From Rhodospirillales bacterium (GTDB lineage Bacteria; Pseudomonadota; Alphaproteobacteria; Acetobacterales; Acetobacteraceae): DNA of 34,858 bases. The stretch spans positions 1 to 34,858 of the forward strand of contig CANHKG010000018.1 in the NCBI GenBank assembly GCA_947460455.1, read 5' to 3'. Of this stretch, positions 14,600 to 22,796 are shown piece by piece. The notes beneath the pieces were generated by a model, which searched no databases, was not told the origin of the DNA, and saw nothing but the letters and a program-made list of their open reading frames with translations. The translations under genes and the position numbers were made by a program. Each line of letters starts with the position of its first letter. Positions within the stretch are counted from its first letter, which is position 1.

Positions 14600-15989
14600 G
14601 CGGCTGTTGCCGGCAGCCGCGCTGGGCGGGCTGGCGCTGCTGTATCTCGCGCTGTTCCGGCCCGGGCTTTCGGTGATGGGGGGCGGGGATTTCGCGCTGT
14701 ATCTCGCCCATGCCCAGGCGATGGTGCAGGGGCGCGGCTATGCCGACACGGGTTTCGTGTTCAACCCGGCCAACGCCATCATGTCCCCGGCCGCCTACCC
14801 GCCCGGCCTGCCGCTGCTGCTGGCGCCGGTGGTGGCGGTGTTCGGGCTGGATGGCACGGCAGTGAAGCTGCTGATGCTCGCGGTGCTGCTGGGGATGCTG
14901 TGGGGGCTGCATCGGTTGGCGGAACCCACGCTCGGCCCGCGCTGGAGTGCGGTGCTGGTGCTGGCCGCAGGCCTCTCGCCCGCGATCCTGATGCGGCGGG
15001 ATGCCGTGGGCTCCGACATCGTGTTCGCCGCCTGGTGTTACCTCGCGCTGCTGGGCGCGCGTGGCGGGCCCGTGCTGCTGGGCCTCGGCGTGGCGATGGC
15101 GCTGCTCACGCGCTCCATCGGCCTGGTGCTGGCCGTGGCGCTGGCGCTGGACCTGCTGTTCCGGCCCGGCCCGATGCGCCGCCGCCTGGCGCCCGCGCTG
15201 CTGGCCGGCGTGGCCGTGGCCGTGGTGGGATCGCTGTGGCTGCGCGTGGACAACGCCACCTACGCCGGATACTTCGACCGGCTTTCCGCCACCGGCCTGG
15301 TGCGGCACCTCGCTTCCGCCGCGCAGGCCTATGCCTTTGCGGTGGTGGAGCTGTTCGGCCTCAGCTTCGGGCGGCTGGCGAATGGGCCGGTGTTGCTGGC
15401 GCTGCTGGGGCTGATCGGCTGGGGGCTGTGGCGCCACCTGCGCCGCGGGCCGGATGCGGTGGTGATCTTCGTGCTGCTCTACGGCGCCGCCCTGATCGCC
15501 TACCCCGTGCACCTGGAGCCGACGCGCTACGCCCTGCCGATCCTGCCGCTGCTGCTGTGGCTGGCGCTGGAGCCGCTGCGCCGGCTGCCATCCGCAGCCG
15601 TGCTGGGCGGGCTCGCCGTGCTCTATGGGCCGTTCTACTGGCAGCACGACGCCCGCGCCCAGGCGCCCATCACCGCCGACAGCGCCGAGTTCCAGGCCCT
15701 GCTGGCCGAGCTGCGCGAGAACCCGCCCGGCACCCGGCTGATCGCCCGCAACCCGCGCATCTTCGCGCTCTACGCGGGCCTGCCCAGCCACACCTGGCCC
15801 GAAACCCTGACGCCCGAGGGCTGGCGCGCCACGCTCGCCACCTATCGCCCGGCCTATGTGATCGAGGAACGCTGGCAGACCAACGAGGAAGCCACCACCC
15901 TGGCCGCGCTGGTGGCCACCTATCCCGTTTCGTTCGAGAACGCGGCCTATCGCCTGCGCGCTATTCCCGCTGCAGCAGTTGGTCGTTGA
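14589..15989 (+). CDS. Polytopic membrane protein, GT-C/ArnT-like glycosyltransferase candidate
   Basis: 466 residues with about ten membrane spans. The layout resembles GT-C glycosyltransferases of the ArnT/PMT group, which use polyprenyl-phosphate sugars. After the first helix a periplasmic loop contains GGGDFALYLAHAQAM, where GT-C enzymes carry their catalytic acidic residue, and YPPGLPLLLAP follows. A soluble C-terminal domain (about 365-466) ends the protein. The ATG lies 11 bases inside the MFS gene. Its neighbours (lipid A acyltransferase upstream, CX5R phosphatase convergent downstream) make a lipid A or glycolipid acceptor plausible. It is not ArnT by clear motif, and the sugar is unknown. 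Its 3' end overlaps the opposite gene by 29 bases. Confidence 0.7.
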   Translation: MRVERLLPAAALGGLALLYLALFRPGLSVMGGGDFALYLAHAQAMVQGRGYADTGFVFNPANAIMSPAAYPPGLPLLLAPVVAVFGLDGTAVKLLMLAVLLGMLWGLHRLAEPTLGPRWSAVLVLAAGLSPAILMRRDAVGSDIVFAAWCYLALLGARGGPVLLGLGVAMALLTRSIGLVLAVALALDLLFRPGPMRRRLAPALLAGVAVAVVGSLWLRVDNATYAGYFDRLSATGLVRHLASAAQAYAFAVVELFGLSFGRLANGPVLLALLGLIGWGLWRHLRRGPDAVVIFVLLYGAALIAYPVHLEPTRYALPILPLLLWLALEPLRRLPSAAVLGGLAVLYGPFYWQHDARAQAPITADSAEFQALLAELRENPPGTRLIARNPRIFALYAGLPSHTWPETLTPEGWRATLATYRPAYVIEERWQTNEEATTLAALVATYPVSFENAAYRLRAIPAAAVGR

Positions 15990-16608
15990 TGAAGCTGGCC
16001 AGGCCATGCGCCCGGAAATCCCGGCGCAGCGCCTCCTCATCATACTCGTCGCGCACCCAATCGAGGAACGGCAGCCGACCCTCGGCCTCCGCCTGGTAGC
16101 GCAGGAAGAACGCATCCAGGATCCCCGGGGGCGCGCGGCGGACATGCCCGAAGCGCAGCGACAACTGCCCCAGCGCATCGGCCGCCGTGCCGCCCCCGAA
16201 CATCAGCACCAGGCCTGAGGCCAGGCCGGCCCGGTCCGCGCCCGATTTGCAGTGCATCAGCACCGGGGTTTCCACCGTGCGCCAGATCTCATGGAACCGC
16301 AGGATCCGGTCCCGGTGCGGTGCGCCCCGGCTCTCGAACGGCATGTACACGTGGTTCACGCCCAGCCGCGCCGCCGTCGCGCGCGACAACGCATCCGACC
16401 CGCATTCCCGCGGGCCCCGCAAATTCACGATCGTCCGCAGCCCAATCCGCCGCACCCAACCGCCAATCCGCCACGGCAAAGGATGGCTGGCCCGATACCA
16501 CTGGCCCGGCACCACCACGGCAAAATTGCGCCACACCGTGCGCAACACGGCATGATCCACCCACAACGAATTCATCCACGCCGCAAACGGCCGCCCGTCG
16601 AACCTCAT
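15961..16608 (-). CDS. CX5R dual-specificity/tyrosine phosphatase-family protein
   Basis: 215 residues with the P-loop MHCKSGADRAG, giving nucleophile Cys120 and Arg126. The upstream block GQWYRASHPLPW...LRTIVNLRG matches DSP-type phosphatases. A C-terminal helix ends FINDQLLQRE. No signal peptide is apparent. Members dephosphorylate proteins, phosphoinositides or lipids. In Caulobacter the essential phosphatase-like protein CtpA has been linked to normal lipid A structure, and the setting next to an lpxXL-type cluster makes a lipid A phosphate target worth considering; this is inference only. The gene is convergent with the GT-C gene and overlaps it by 29 bases. The ATG at 16608 gives the full domain. 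Confidence 0.8.
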   Translation of the reverse strand: MRFDGRPFAAWMNSLWVDHAVLRTVWRNFAVVVPGQWYRASHPLPWRIGGWVRRIGLRTIVNLRGPRECGSDALSRATAARLGVNHVYMPFESRGAPHRDRILRFHEIWRTVETPVLMHCKSGADRAGLASGLVLMFGGGTAADALGQLSLRFGHVRRAPPGILDAFFLRYQAEAEGRLPFLDWVRDEYDEEALRRDFRAHGLASFINDQLLQRE

Positions 16609-16619
16609 GCCGGCCTCCT

Positions 16620-16873
16620 GGAAAGGAAGGCCAGGGCTTTCGCCCCGGACCCCAAGCAGGGGCTTTGCCCCTGCACCCCACTGGGGCCGGCGGCCCCAGA
16701 CCCCTTTCGCTTTTTGCCCATGGCGATGAGGGGATTATCCGGATCATTGATCCGGATAAGCCCCCCATCGCCATGGGCAAACAAATGTGGGTCCAGGGAC
16801 CTCAGGTCCCTGGTGGGGGTGTCGGGGGCAAAGCCCCTGACCGGGTCCAGGGCAGAGCCCTGGCCTTGCTTCC
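16620..16873. repeat. Nested palindromic mosaic, about 254 bp
   Basis: The region is one long inverted repeat centred near 16747. The inner arms (16713-16728 and 16766-16781) are exact (TTTGCCCATGGCGATG) and enclose ATCCGGATCA and its reverse complement. Each outer arm carries several smaller hairpins: GCAGGGGC-TTT-GCCCCTGC (16656-16674), TGGGGCC-GGC-GGCCCCA (16682-16698), a 10-bp stem at 16793-16813, GGGGC-AAA-GCCCC near 16825-16837, and CCAGGGC-AGA-GCCCTGG (16847-16863). The outer arms are the same element in opposite orientation with diverged hairpins. No coding potential is seen. It could also end transcription of sdhB and the phosphatase region. Confidence 0.75.
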
Positions 16874-16888
16874 CCCGGAAGGCCGTCG

Positions 16889-17671
16889 TCAGCCTTCGCG
16901 CTCGACCATCAGGGCCTTGATTTCGCCGATGGCTTTGGCGGGGTTCAGGCCTTTGGGGCAGGTTTGGGTGCAGTTCATGATCGTATGGCAGCGATACAGC
17001 TTGAACGGGTCTTGCAGCGCGTCCAGGCGGGCGCCGGTGGCTTCGTCGCGGCTGTCGGCGATCCAGCGGTAGGCGGCCAGGAGCACGGCGGGGCCCAGGA
17101 AGCGGTCGCCGTTCCACCAGTAGCTGGGGCAGGCGGTGGAGCAGCAGAAGCACAGGATGCATTCCCACATGCCGTCCAGCTTGGCGCGCTCTTCCTTGGA
17201 CTGCAGGCGCTCGCCATCCGGCGGGGCCGGCGTATCGGACTTGAGCCAGGGCTCGATGGAGCGCAGCTGGGCGTAGGCCTGGCTGAGATCGGGCACCAGG
17301 TCCTTCACCACCGGCATATGCGGCAGCGGGTTGATCTTCACGTCCCCGGCCACTTCCTCGATCGGCTTGAGGCAGGCGAGCGTGTTGGTCCCGTCGATGT
17401 TCATCGCGCAGGAGCCGCAGATCCCCTCGCGGCAGGAGCGCCGGAAGGTGAGGGTGGGATCGACCTCGTTCTTGATCTTGATCAGCGCGTCCAGAACCAT
17501 CGGGCCGCACGCGTCGAGATCGATCTCGTACGTGTCGGTGCGCGGGTTCTGCCCGTCATCCGCGCTCCAGCGGTAGATGTTGAACGAGCGCACGTTCTTC
17601 GCCCCGGCGGGGGCCTTGTGGGTCGTGCCGGGCTGAACGCGGCTGTTGGCGGGCAGCGAGAAGTTGGCCAT
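16889..17671 (-). CDS. sdhB: Succinate dehydrogenase iron-sulfur subunit
   Basis: SdhB carries electrons from SdhA to quinone through three iron-sulfur clusters. In the 260 residues the [2Fe-2S] site is [10 protein letters not shown] with a later Cys in TNTLAC. The [4Fe-4S] and [3Fe-4S] sites are in [17 protein letters not shown] and [17 protein letters not shown]. The family signature for quinone-side contact, [11 protein letters not shown], is present. It is the last gene of asd-sdhCDAB, 21 bases after sdhA, and is followed by the palindromic mosaic. Confidence 0.97.
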   Translation of the reverse strand: MANFSLPANSRVQPGTTHKAPAGAKNVRSFNIYRWSADDGQNPRTDTYEIDLDACGPMVLDALIKIKNEVDPTLTFRRSCREGICGSCAMNIDGTNTLACLKPIEEVAGDVKINPLPHMPVVKDLVPDLSQAYAQLRSIEPWLKSDTPAPPDGERLQSKEERAKLDGMWECILCFCCSTACPSYWWNGDRFLGPAVLLAAYRWIADSRDEATGARLDALQDPFKLYRCHTIMNCTQTCPKGLNPAKAIGEIKALMVEREG

Positions 17672-17692
17672 CTGGTGTTCGACGCCTTCCGA

Positions 17693-19504
17693 TCAGTACA
17701 CGCGCTTCTTCGGCGGGAAGACCTGAACCTCGTTGGTCAGGGTCTGCATCTTCACGCCGCGATAGTCGAGCTTCACCTCGCCGTGGTCGTTGCACCAGGC
17801 CAGGGTGTGCTTCATCCAGTTTTCGTCGTCACGGTCCGGGAAGTCGTCATGCGCCTGGGCGCCGCGGCTTTCCTTGCGGGCTTCGGCGCCGACCATGGTG
17901 GTCATGGCGTTGCCCATGAGGTTCTGGAGCTCCAGGGCCTCCATGAGGTCGGAGTTCCAGACCAGCGACCGGTCGGAGACGGACATGTCGTCCATGCCCT
18001 TCCAGACCTTCTTCATCTTGCCGACGCCTTCGATCATGCTGTCGCTGCTGCGGAACACCGCGGCATGGGCCTGCATGCTGCGCTGCAGGGTGTCGCGCAG
18101 CTCGGCCACCTTGGTGCCGCCCTTGGCGTGGCGGGTGCCGTCGAAGCGATCGAGGCTGGCCTCGCCGGCGCGGGCCGGCAGGGGGGCCTGGCTGGCGCCG
18201 GGCTTCACCACCTCCGCGGCGCGATGGGCGGCGGCGCGGCCGAACACCACGAGATCGAGCAGGGAGTTGGTGCCCAGGCGGTTGGCGCCATGCACGGACA
18301 CGCAGGCGGCCTCGCCCACGGCCATCAGGCCGGGCACGATCCCGTCGGGGTTGTCCTTGGTCGGGCGCAGCACTTCGCCGTGGTAGTTCGTCGGCACGCC
18401 GCCCATGTTGTAGTGCACGGTGGGCAGCACGGGGATTGGCGCCTTGGTCAGGTCCACGCCGGCGAACACGCGCGCGGTCTCGGAAATGCCCGGCAGGCGC
18501 TCGTTCAGGATGTCCGCCCCCAGGTGTTCCAGGTGCAGCAGGATGTGGTCCTTGTTCGGCCCGCAGCCGCGCCCGGCGTTGATTTCCAATGTCATGGAGC
18601 GGGAGACCACGTCGCGCGAGGCGAGGTCCTTCGCCGTCGGCGCGTAGCGCTCCATGAAGCGCTCGCCCTCGGAATTGGTGAGGTAGCCGCCCTCGCCGCG
18701 CGCGCCTTCGGTGATCAGGCAGCCGGCGGGGAAGATGCCGGTGGGGTGGAACTGCACGAATTCCATGTCCTGCACGGGCAGGCCGGCGCGCAGCGCCATG
18801 CCGGAGCCGTCGCCGGTGCAGGTGTGGGCGGAGGTGCAGGAGAGGTATGCACGGCCATAGCCGCCGGTGGCCAGCACCACGGACTGGGCGCGGAAGCGGT
18901 GCATCGTGCCGTCTTCCAGGTTCCAGGCCATCACGCCGCGGCAGGCGCCTTCCTCGTCCATGATCAGGTCGAGGGCGAAGTATTCCACGAAGAACTCAAC
19001 TTCGTGCTTCAGGCTCTGCTGATACAGGGTGTGCAGGATGGCGTGGCCGGTACGGTCGGCGGCAGCGCAGGCGCGCATCGCCGGGGCCTTGCCGTATTCC
19101 GTCATGTGGCCGCCGAAGGGGCGCTGGTAGATCTTGCCGTCCTCGGTGCGGCTGAACGGCACGCCGAAGTGCTCCAGCTCATAGATCGCCGGGATCGCCT
19201 CGCGGCACATGTATTCGATGGCGTCCTGGTCGCCCAGCCAGTCCGACCCCTTCACGGTGTCGTACATGTGCCAGCGCCAATCGTCCTCGCCCATGTTGCC
19301 GAGGGCGGCGCCGATGCCGCCCTGGGCGGCCACGGTGTGGCTGCGGGTGGGGAACACCTTGGTGATGCAGGCGGTCTTGAGCCCCGCCGCGCCCATGCCA
19401 AGCGTGGCGCGCAGGCCGGAGCCGCCGGCGCCCACCACCACCACGTCGTAGGTGTGGTCGATCACGTTGTAGGCGCCGAGGGAAGGTTTGGTCACCGCGT
19501 TCAT
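17693..19504 (-). CDS. sdhA: Succinate dehydrogenase flavoprotein subunit
   Basis: SdhA oxidises succinate to fumarate in the citric acid cycle with covalently bound FAD. The ATG at 19504 (AGGAC upstream) gives 603 residues; an upstream in-frame extension overlaps sdhD and is not used. [18 protein letters not shown] binds FAD, and the histidine for covalent attachment lies in [17 protein letters not shown]. Substrate-site blocks are [20 protein letters not shown] and [18 protein letters not shown]. Length and motif order are normal. On the opposite strand a reading frame of over 860 codons is open, a by-product of base composition. Confidence 0.97.
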   Translation of the reverse strand: MNAVTKPSLGAYNVIDHTYDVVVVGAGGSGLRATLGMGAAGLKTACITKVFPTRSHTVAAQGGIGAALGNMGEDDWRWHMYDTVKGSDWLGDQDAIEYMCREAIPAIYELEHFGVPFSRTEDGKIYQRPFGGHMTEYGKAPAMRACAAADRTGHAILHTLYQQSLKHEVEFFVEYFALDLIMDEEGACRGVMAWNLEDGTMHRFRAQSVVLATGGYGRAYLSCTSAHTCTGDGSGMALRAGLPVQDMEFVQFHPTGIFPAGCLITEGARGEGGYLTNSEGERFMERYAPTAKDLASRDVVSRSMTLEINAGRGCGPNKDHILLHLEHLGADILNERLPGISETARVFAGVDLTKAPIPVLPTVHYNMGGVPTNYHGEVLRPTKDNPDGIVPGLMAVGEAACVSVHGANRLGTNSLLDLVVFGRAAAHRAAEVVKPGASQAPLPARAGEASLDRFDGTRHAKGGTKVAELRDTLQRSMQAHAAVFRSSDSMIEGVGKMKKVWKGMDDMSVSDRSLVWNSDLMEALELQNLMGNAMTTMVGAEARKESRGAQAHDDFPDRDDENWMKHTLAWCNDHGEVKLDYRGVKMQTLTNEVQVFPPKKRVY

Positions 19505-19541
19505 GTTCGTCCTGTCGCCGGCCGTCCGGCTATCCTTGGGG

Positions 19542-19949
19542 TCAACCCGTGAAGGCGAGCTTGAGCACCGAGATCGCGGAGGCCAAGCCCAGCAACCATG
19601 CCACGCCCTTCGCAACCATCAGCCACGCGATCCGGGGCCGCTCATCGTGGATGTAGTCCTCGATGACGGTTTGCACACCCAGGTACATGTGATGAAACAG
19701 CGCGGCGATGGTGGCCAGCAGCAGCGTGGCCGTGATCGGGCCGCCGGCCCAGGCCGCAACCTGCGCCCGCGTGGCGCCCTGCAGCCCGATCATGCTGCCC
19801 AGCATCCACAGCGTGAGCGGAATCAGCGCCAGCGAGGTGGCCTTCATCGCCCACCAATGTGCGGTGCCGCTTTTCGCAGCGCCCAGGCCACGCGCACGCC
19901 CCAGCATGGAGCGGCGGATGGCGATCTCGGGTCCCTTGGTGTCGGCCAT
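19542..19949 (-). CDS. sdhD: Succinate dehydrogenase membrane anchor subunit SdhD
   Basis: A 135-residue membrane anchor with three spans. The segment [20 protein letters not shown] holds the conserved His and the D-Y pair of the heme b and quinone site. The N-terminus ([20 protein letters not shown]) matches alphaproteobacterial SdhD. It lies 12 bases after sdhC and 37 bases before sdhA. Confidence 0.93.
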   Translation of the reverse strand: MADTKGPEIAIRRSMLGRARGLGAAKSGTAHWWAMKATSLALIPLTLWMLGSMIGLQGATRAQVAAWAGGPITATLLLATIAALFHHMYLGVQTVIEDYIHDERPRIAWLMVAKGVAWLLGLASAISVLKLAFTG

Positions 19950-19961
19950 GCTCGGAGCCCT

Positions 19962-20393
19962 TCAGCGAACGGCGAAAATCACGATCCAGGTCAGCACCGA
20001 CAGCACCACGGTGGCTGCCAGCACCAGCTTGCCGGTGAGATGCACCGTCGGCAGTTCGAAGCCGTACCCGGCATCCCAGAACAGGTGCCGGATGCCGGCG
20101 CAGAAATGGTACCACAGCGCCACGGTCCAGCCGAACAGCAGCAGCATCCCGAACCAGGAGCCGATGAAGCCGCTCGCCGTCGCATAGGCGGCATCGGAGG
20201 TGGCCGCGGCCACCAGCCACCACACCAGCATCAGCGTGCCCACGGAAAGGGCCACGCCGGTCACGCGGTGGAAGATCGAAAGGGCCGAGGTGATCTGGGG
20301 CTTATACACCTGCAAATGCGGCGACAGCGGCCGGCGCACCAGCTTGCCGTCGGAGGTCTTGCCCACCATCAGCGCGTCGCGCACATCCGCCAT
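19962..20393 (-). CDS. sdhC: Succinate dehydrogenase cytochrome b556 subunit SdhC
   Basis: 143 residues with three membrane spans. RPLSPHLQVYKPQITSALSI and the SIFHRVTGVAL signature identify SdhC; the serine and arginine there line the quinone pocket. HFCAGIRHLFWDAG supplies the heme-ligand histidine. It is the first of four sdh genes in the order C-D-A-B, and follows asd on the same strand after a 91-base gap holding two hairpins. Confidence 0.94.
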   Translation of the reverse strand: MADVRDALMVGKTSDGKLVRRPLSPHLQVYKPQITSALSIFHRVTGVALSVGTLMLVWWLVAAATSDAAYATASGFIGSWFGMLLLFGWTVALWYHFCAGIRHLFWDAGYGFELPTVHLTGKLVLAATVVLSVLTWIVIFAVR

Positions 20394-20413
20394 GTATCGA
20401 CTACTCCCAGGCC

Positions 20414-20471
20414 CCCGGAATCGGTTCCGGGTCCATACTCTTGCGCTCGGCCAGGGTCAACGCGACCCTGG
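20414..20471 (-). promoter_or_regulatory. Two hairpins between asd and sdhC
   Basis: CCAGGGTC/GACCCTGG (20451-20471) and CCCGGAA/TTCCGGG (20414-20431) are perfect stems of 8 and 7 pairs with loops of 5 and 4 bases. Neither is followed by a T-run on the minus strand, so they are not clear intrinsic terminators. They could adjust sdh expression relative to asd or mark RNA processing. Confidence 0.4.
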
Positions 20472-20484
20472 CGGCTTCAGACGC

Positions 20485-21510
20485 TCAGGCGGCTTTCTTC
20501 AGCAGCCCCTGCGCCACCATCGTCTCGGCGATCTGCACCGCGTTCAGTGCCGCGCCCTTGCGCAGGTTGTCGCTGACGCACCAGAACGCCAAGCCGTGCT
20601 CCACGGTGGGGTCGATGCGGATGCGGCTGACATAGGTGTCGTCCTCGCCGGCGCATTCCAACGGGGTCATGTAGCCACCGTCCTCGCGGGTATCCATCAC
20701 CCGCACGCCCGGCGCATGGCGGAACGCGGCGCGCGCGCCCTCCACCGTTACCGGGTTCTCGAATTCCACGTTCACCGCCTCGGAATGGCCGATGAACACC
20801 GGCACGCGCACGCAGGTGGCGAACACCTTGATGTCCGGGTCCAGGATTTTCCGGGTCTCGGCCACCATCTTCCACTCTTCCTTGGTGGAGCCGTCATCCA
20901 TGAAGCGGTCGATATGCGGGATCACGTTGAAGGCGATCTGCTTGGTGAATTGCTGCGGCACGATCTGGTCGTGCACCAGCGAACGGCGCGCCTGCAGCAG
21001 CAGCTCGTCCATCCCTTCCTTCCCCGCGCCGGAGACGGACTGGTAGGTGGAGACCACCACGCGCTTGATCTTGTACTTGTCGTGCAGCGGCTTCAGCGCC
21101 ACCACCATCTGGATGGTGGAGCAGTTCGGGTTGGCGATGATGCCGCGCTTGATCTTCAGCAACGCCTGCGGGTTCACCTCCGGCACCACCAGCGGCACAT
21201 CGTGGTCCATGCGGAAATGGCTGGTGTTGTCGATCACCACGCAGCCGGCGGCAGCCGCACGCGGCGCATGCACGGCGGAGATGGAGGCACCTGGGCTGAA
21301 CAGGCCGATATCCCAGCCGGTGAAATCGAAGGTCTCCAGGTTCTTCACCTTCAAGACCTTCTTATCGCCGAAGGAGATCTCCTGCCCGACGGAGCGCGCG
21401 GAGGCCAGGGCCACCACTTCGCTCACCGGGAAGTTGCGCTCCACCAGCGTCTTGATCATCTCGCGGCCCACCGCGCCGGTGGCACCCACAACTGCGACCT
21501 TGTAGGCCAT
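20485..21510 (-). CDS. asd: Aspartate-semialdehyde dehydrogenase
   Basis: Asd reduces aspartyl phosphate to aspartate semialdehyde with NADPH, the branch point to lysine/diaminopimelate, threonine and methionine. The ATG at 21510 has GGAG about 8 bases upstream and gives 341 residues. AVVGATGAVGREM is the nucleotide-binding start, GLFSPGASIS follows, and NPNCSTIQMVVALKPL contains the catalytic Cys130. The later FIGHSEAVNVEFE block carries the active-site His. No lysine-riboswitch-like structure could be recognised upstream. It may be cotranscribed with sdhCDAB. Confidence 0.97.
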   Translation of the reverse strand: MAYKVAVVGATGAVGREMIKTLVERNFPVSEVVALASARSVGQEISFGDKKVLKVKNLETFDFTGWDIGLFSPGASISAVHAPRAAAAGCVVIDNTSHFRMDHDVPLVVPEVNPQALLKIKRGIIANPNCSTIQMVVALKPLHDKYKIKRVVVSTYQSVSGAGKEGMDELLLQARRSLVHDQIVPQQFTKQIAFNVIPHIDRFMDDGSTKEEWKMVAETRKILDPDIKVFATCVRVPVFIGHSEAVNVEFENPVTVEGARAAFRHAPGVRVMDTREDGGYMTPLECAGEDDTYVSRIRIDPTVEHGLAFWCVSDNLRKGAALNAVQIAETMVAQGLLKKAA

Positions 21511-21662
21511 GTTCCATTCTCCAGTCTGCTGCAGCGCAGAACGCTGCCGTGTTCCGGCGGCGATCAATCGCTGTCTGCCAACCCGGCCGGCCCGCCCGAC
21601 ATAGGGCTGCCAGCGTCGCTCGATATCGGGCCGTTCATAGCAGCCTTTGGCGCAGGCTCAAC

Positions 21663-21694
21663 TGTTGGTCCACCCAGGTGTTGGTCCACCCAGG
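21663..21694. repeat. 16-bp tandem duplication
   Basis: TGTTGGTCCACCCAGG occurs twice in direct succession, just 8 bases downstream of the minus-strand methyltransferase stop. It probably arose by replication slippage. The rest of 21511-21702 shows no gene or clear terminator. Confidence 0.8.
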
Positions 21695-21702
21695 ATGGGG
21701 GC

Positions 21703-22395
21703 TCAAGGCCCGCGTCGCTCTCCGATCAGAACCAGATTGCTGATCCAGCCCAGCAGGCGCGGGGAGGCGAACCGGAACTGCCAGTCTGGATGCCGTGCCG
21801 AAAGCCCCGCCAGCTCCCGCCGGGTCATCAGGTTCAGGTTTTCCTCGCGCGCGAAGAACGGCATACCCAATGCCCGGAACACGGCGCGGCCCCAGGGCTT
21901 GGGCAGCCAGTGCACCAGCGGAAGCTGGGTGTGGAATTCGATCGGATACCAACGATTGGGCGTGGTCAGGCACACGCCGCGGCGCGCCACGCGCAGGCAT
22001 TCCGCCAGCATCCGGCCCTGGTTCTCCAGGCTGCCGACATGCTCCAGCACGGCGGAGGAATGCACCAGGTCGAAGCTTCCGGACTCGAAGGGCAGGTCCA
22101 GCGCGTTCGCCGTGACGAACCGCACCCCGGGGTAAAGGGTTTCCAGGAACTGGGCGTCATCCAGCCCGCAGGCGGTGATGCGGTGCTTGTGGGGATAAAG
22201 CCGCTCGAAATAGTTCGACGACGTGTAGCTCTGGTCCGACGTTACCCCCACATCCGCCACGGTTTCCGCCGCGGTGGGGCGCAGTTCGCGCATGAAGCTT
22301 TCGAACATGTGCTCCCGCATTCGCGTCGCCACGCGGATCGACAGCGAATCCGCGCCGGCCATGTTGTACTGCGCGTTCGGCGCGCTATCGTTCAT
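21703..22395 (-). CDS. Class I SAM-dependent methyltransferase
   Basis: About 230 residues with a Methyltransf_11-type core. FDLVHSSAVLEHVG is the motif following strand 4, and RRGVCLTTPNRWYPIEFHTQ is typical of small-molecule or glycan methyltransferases in polysaccharide loci. Motif I is degenerate: VADVGVTSDQS in place of the usual GxGxG loop. I use the ATG at 22395; a TTG two codons upstream is possible. It overlaps the end of the GtrA-like gene by 11 bases and so is coupled to it. The acceptor is unknown; a lipid-linked sugar is suggested by context. Confidence 0.75.
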   Translation of the reverse strand: MNDSAPNAQYNMAGADSLSIRVATRMREHMFESFMRELRPTAAETVADVGVTSDQSYTSSNYFERLYPHKHRITACGLDDAQFLETLYPGVRFVTANALDLPFESGSFDLVHSSAVLEHVGSLENQGRMLAECLRVARRGVCLTTPNRWYPIEFHTQLPLVHWLPKPWGRAVFRALGMPFFAREENLNLMTRRELAGLSARHPDWQFRFASPRLLGWISNLVLIGERRGP

Positions 22396-22780
22396 GTGCA
22401 AAGGTCCAGGATTTCAGCAGGGTGTAATTGAGGCACGCCACCAGCACGGCAATGGCGATGAACGCGAACCAGGGCCGGGCCCGGATCGCGTTGGCGAACA
22501 GCTCCGCGCCCAGTATCGCGACCCCGTTGCTGATCGCCTGGGTTGCCAGATACCGCGTGAAGGCACTGCGATGGGCGCGGCGCGATTGGAATGTCAGTCC
22601 GCGCTGCAGCAGGTAGGTGGGGGGCAGCACGATCGCCAGGGCCAGTACCACCGCCAGGCTCGGGCGCAGTTCCAGCCCGGATGTGAACAGCACGCCGAGC
22701 GCCGTGTAGGCCGCCGCGCTGCCGCCACCCACCAGCAGAAACAGCGCGATCTCCCGCCCCCGGCCCTCCACCCTCAGCAT
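22385..22780 (-). CDS. GtrA-family membrane protein (probable lipid-linked sugar flippase)
   Basis: 131 residues with four membrane spans, the standard GtrA size. It starts LRVEGRGREIALFLLVGGGS, has TYLLQRGLTFQSRR between spans 2 and 3 and ends LNYTLLKSWTF, all characteristic of the family. GtrA-like proteins are thought to flip undecaprenyl-phosphate-linked sugars across the inner membrane. The ATG at 22780 was chosen because earlier starts would run into the GT2 gene. The GT2 gene 16 bases upstream would make the lipid-linked sugar. Confidence 0.85.
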   Translation of the reverse strand: MLRVEGRGREIALFLLVGGGSAAAYTALGVLFTSGLELRPSLAVVLALAIVLPPTYLLQRGLTFQSRRAHRSAFTRYLATQAISNGVAILGAELFANAIRARPWFAFIAIAVLVACLNYTLLKSWTFAHER

Positions 22781-22796
22781 GCGCCGCCCCGCCGCG

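Noticed and set aside
16620-16873. CRISPR-like array
   Set aside because: The hairpins differ in sequence and spacing, there are no unique spacers of regular length, and no cas gene is present.
16964-19552. Open frame of over 860 codons antisense to sdhA and sdhB
   Set aside because: It mirrors the codon pattern of two certain genes in GC-rich DNA and its translation is His/Gly/Ala/Val-rich with no recognisable domain.
21511-21702. Lysine riboswitch upstream of asd
   Set aside because: No conserved aptamer core or matching stems could be found; only a 16-bp tandem duplication near the next gene.
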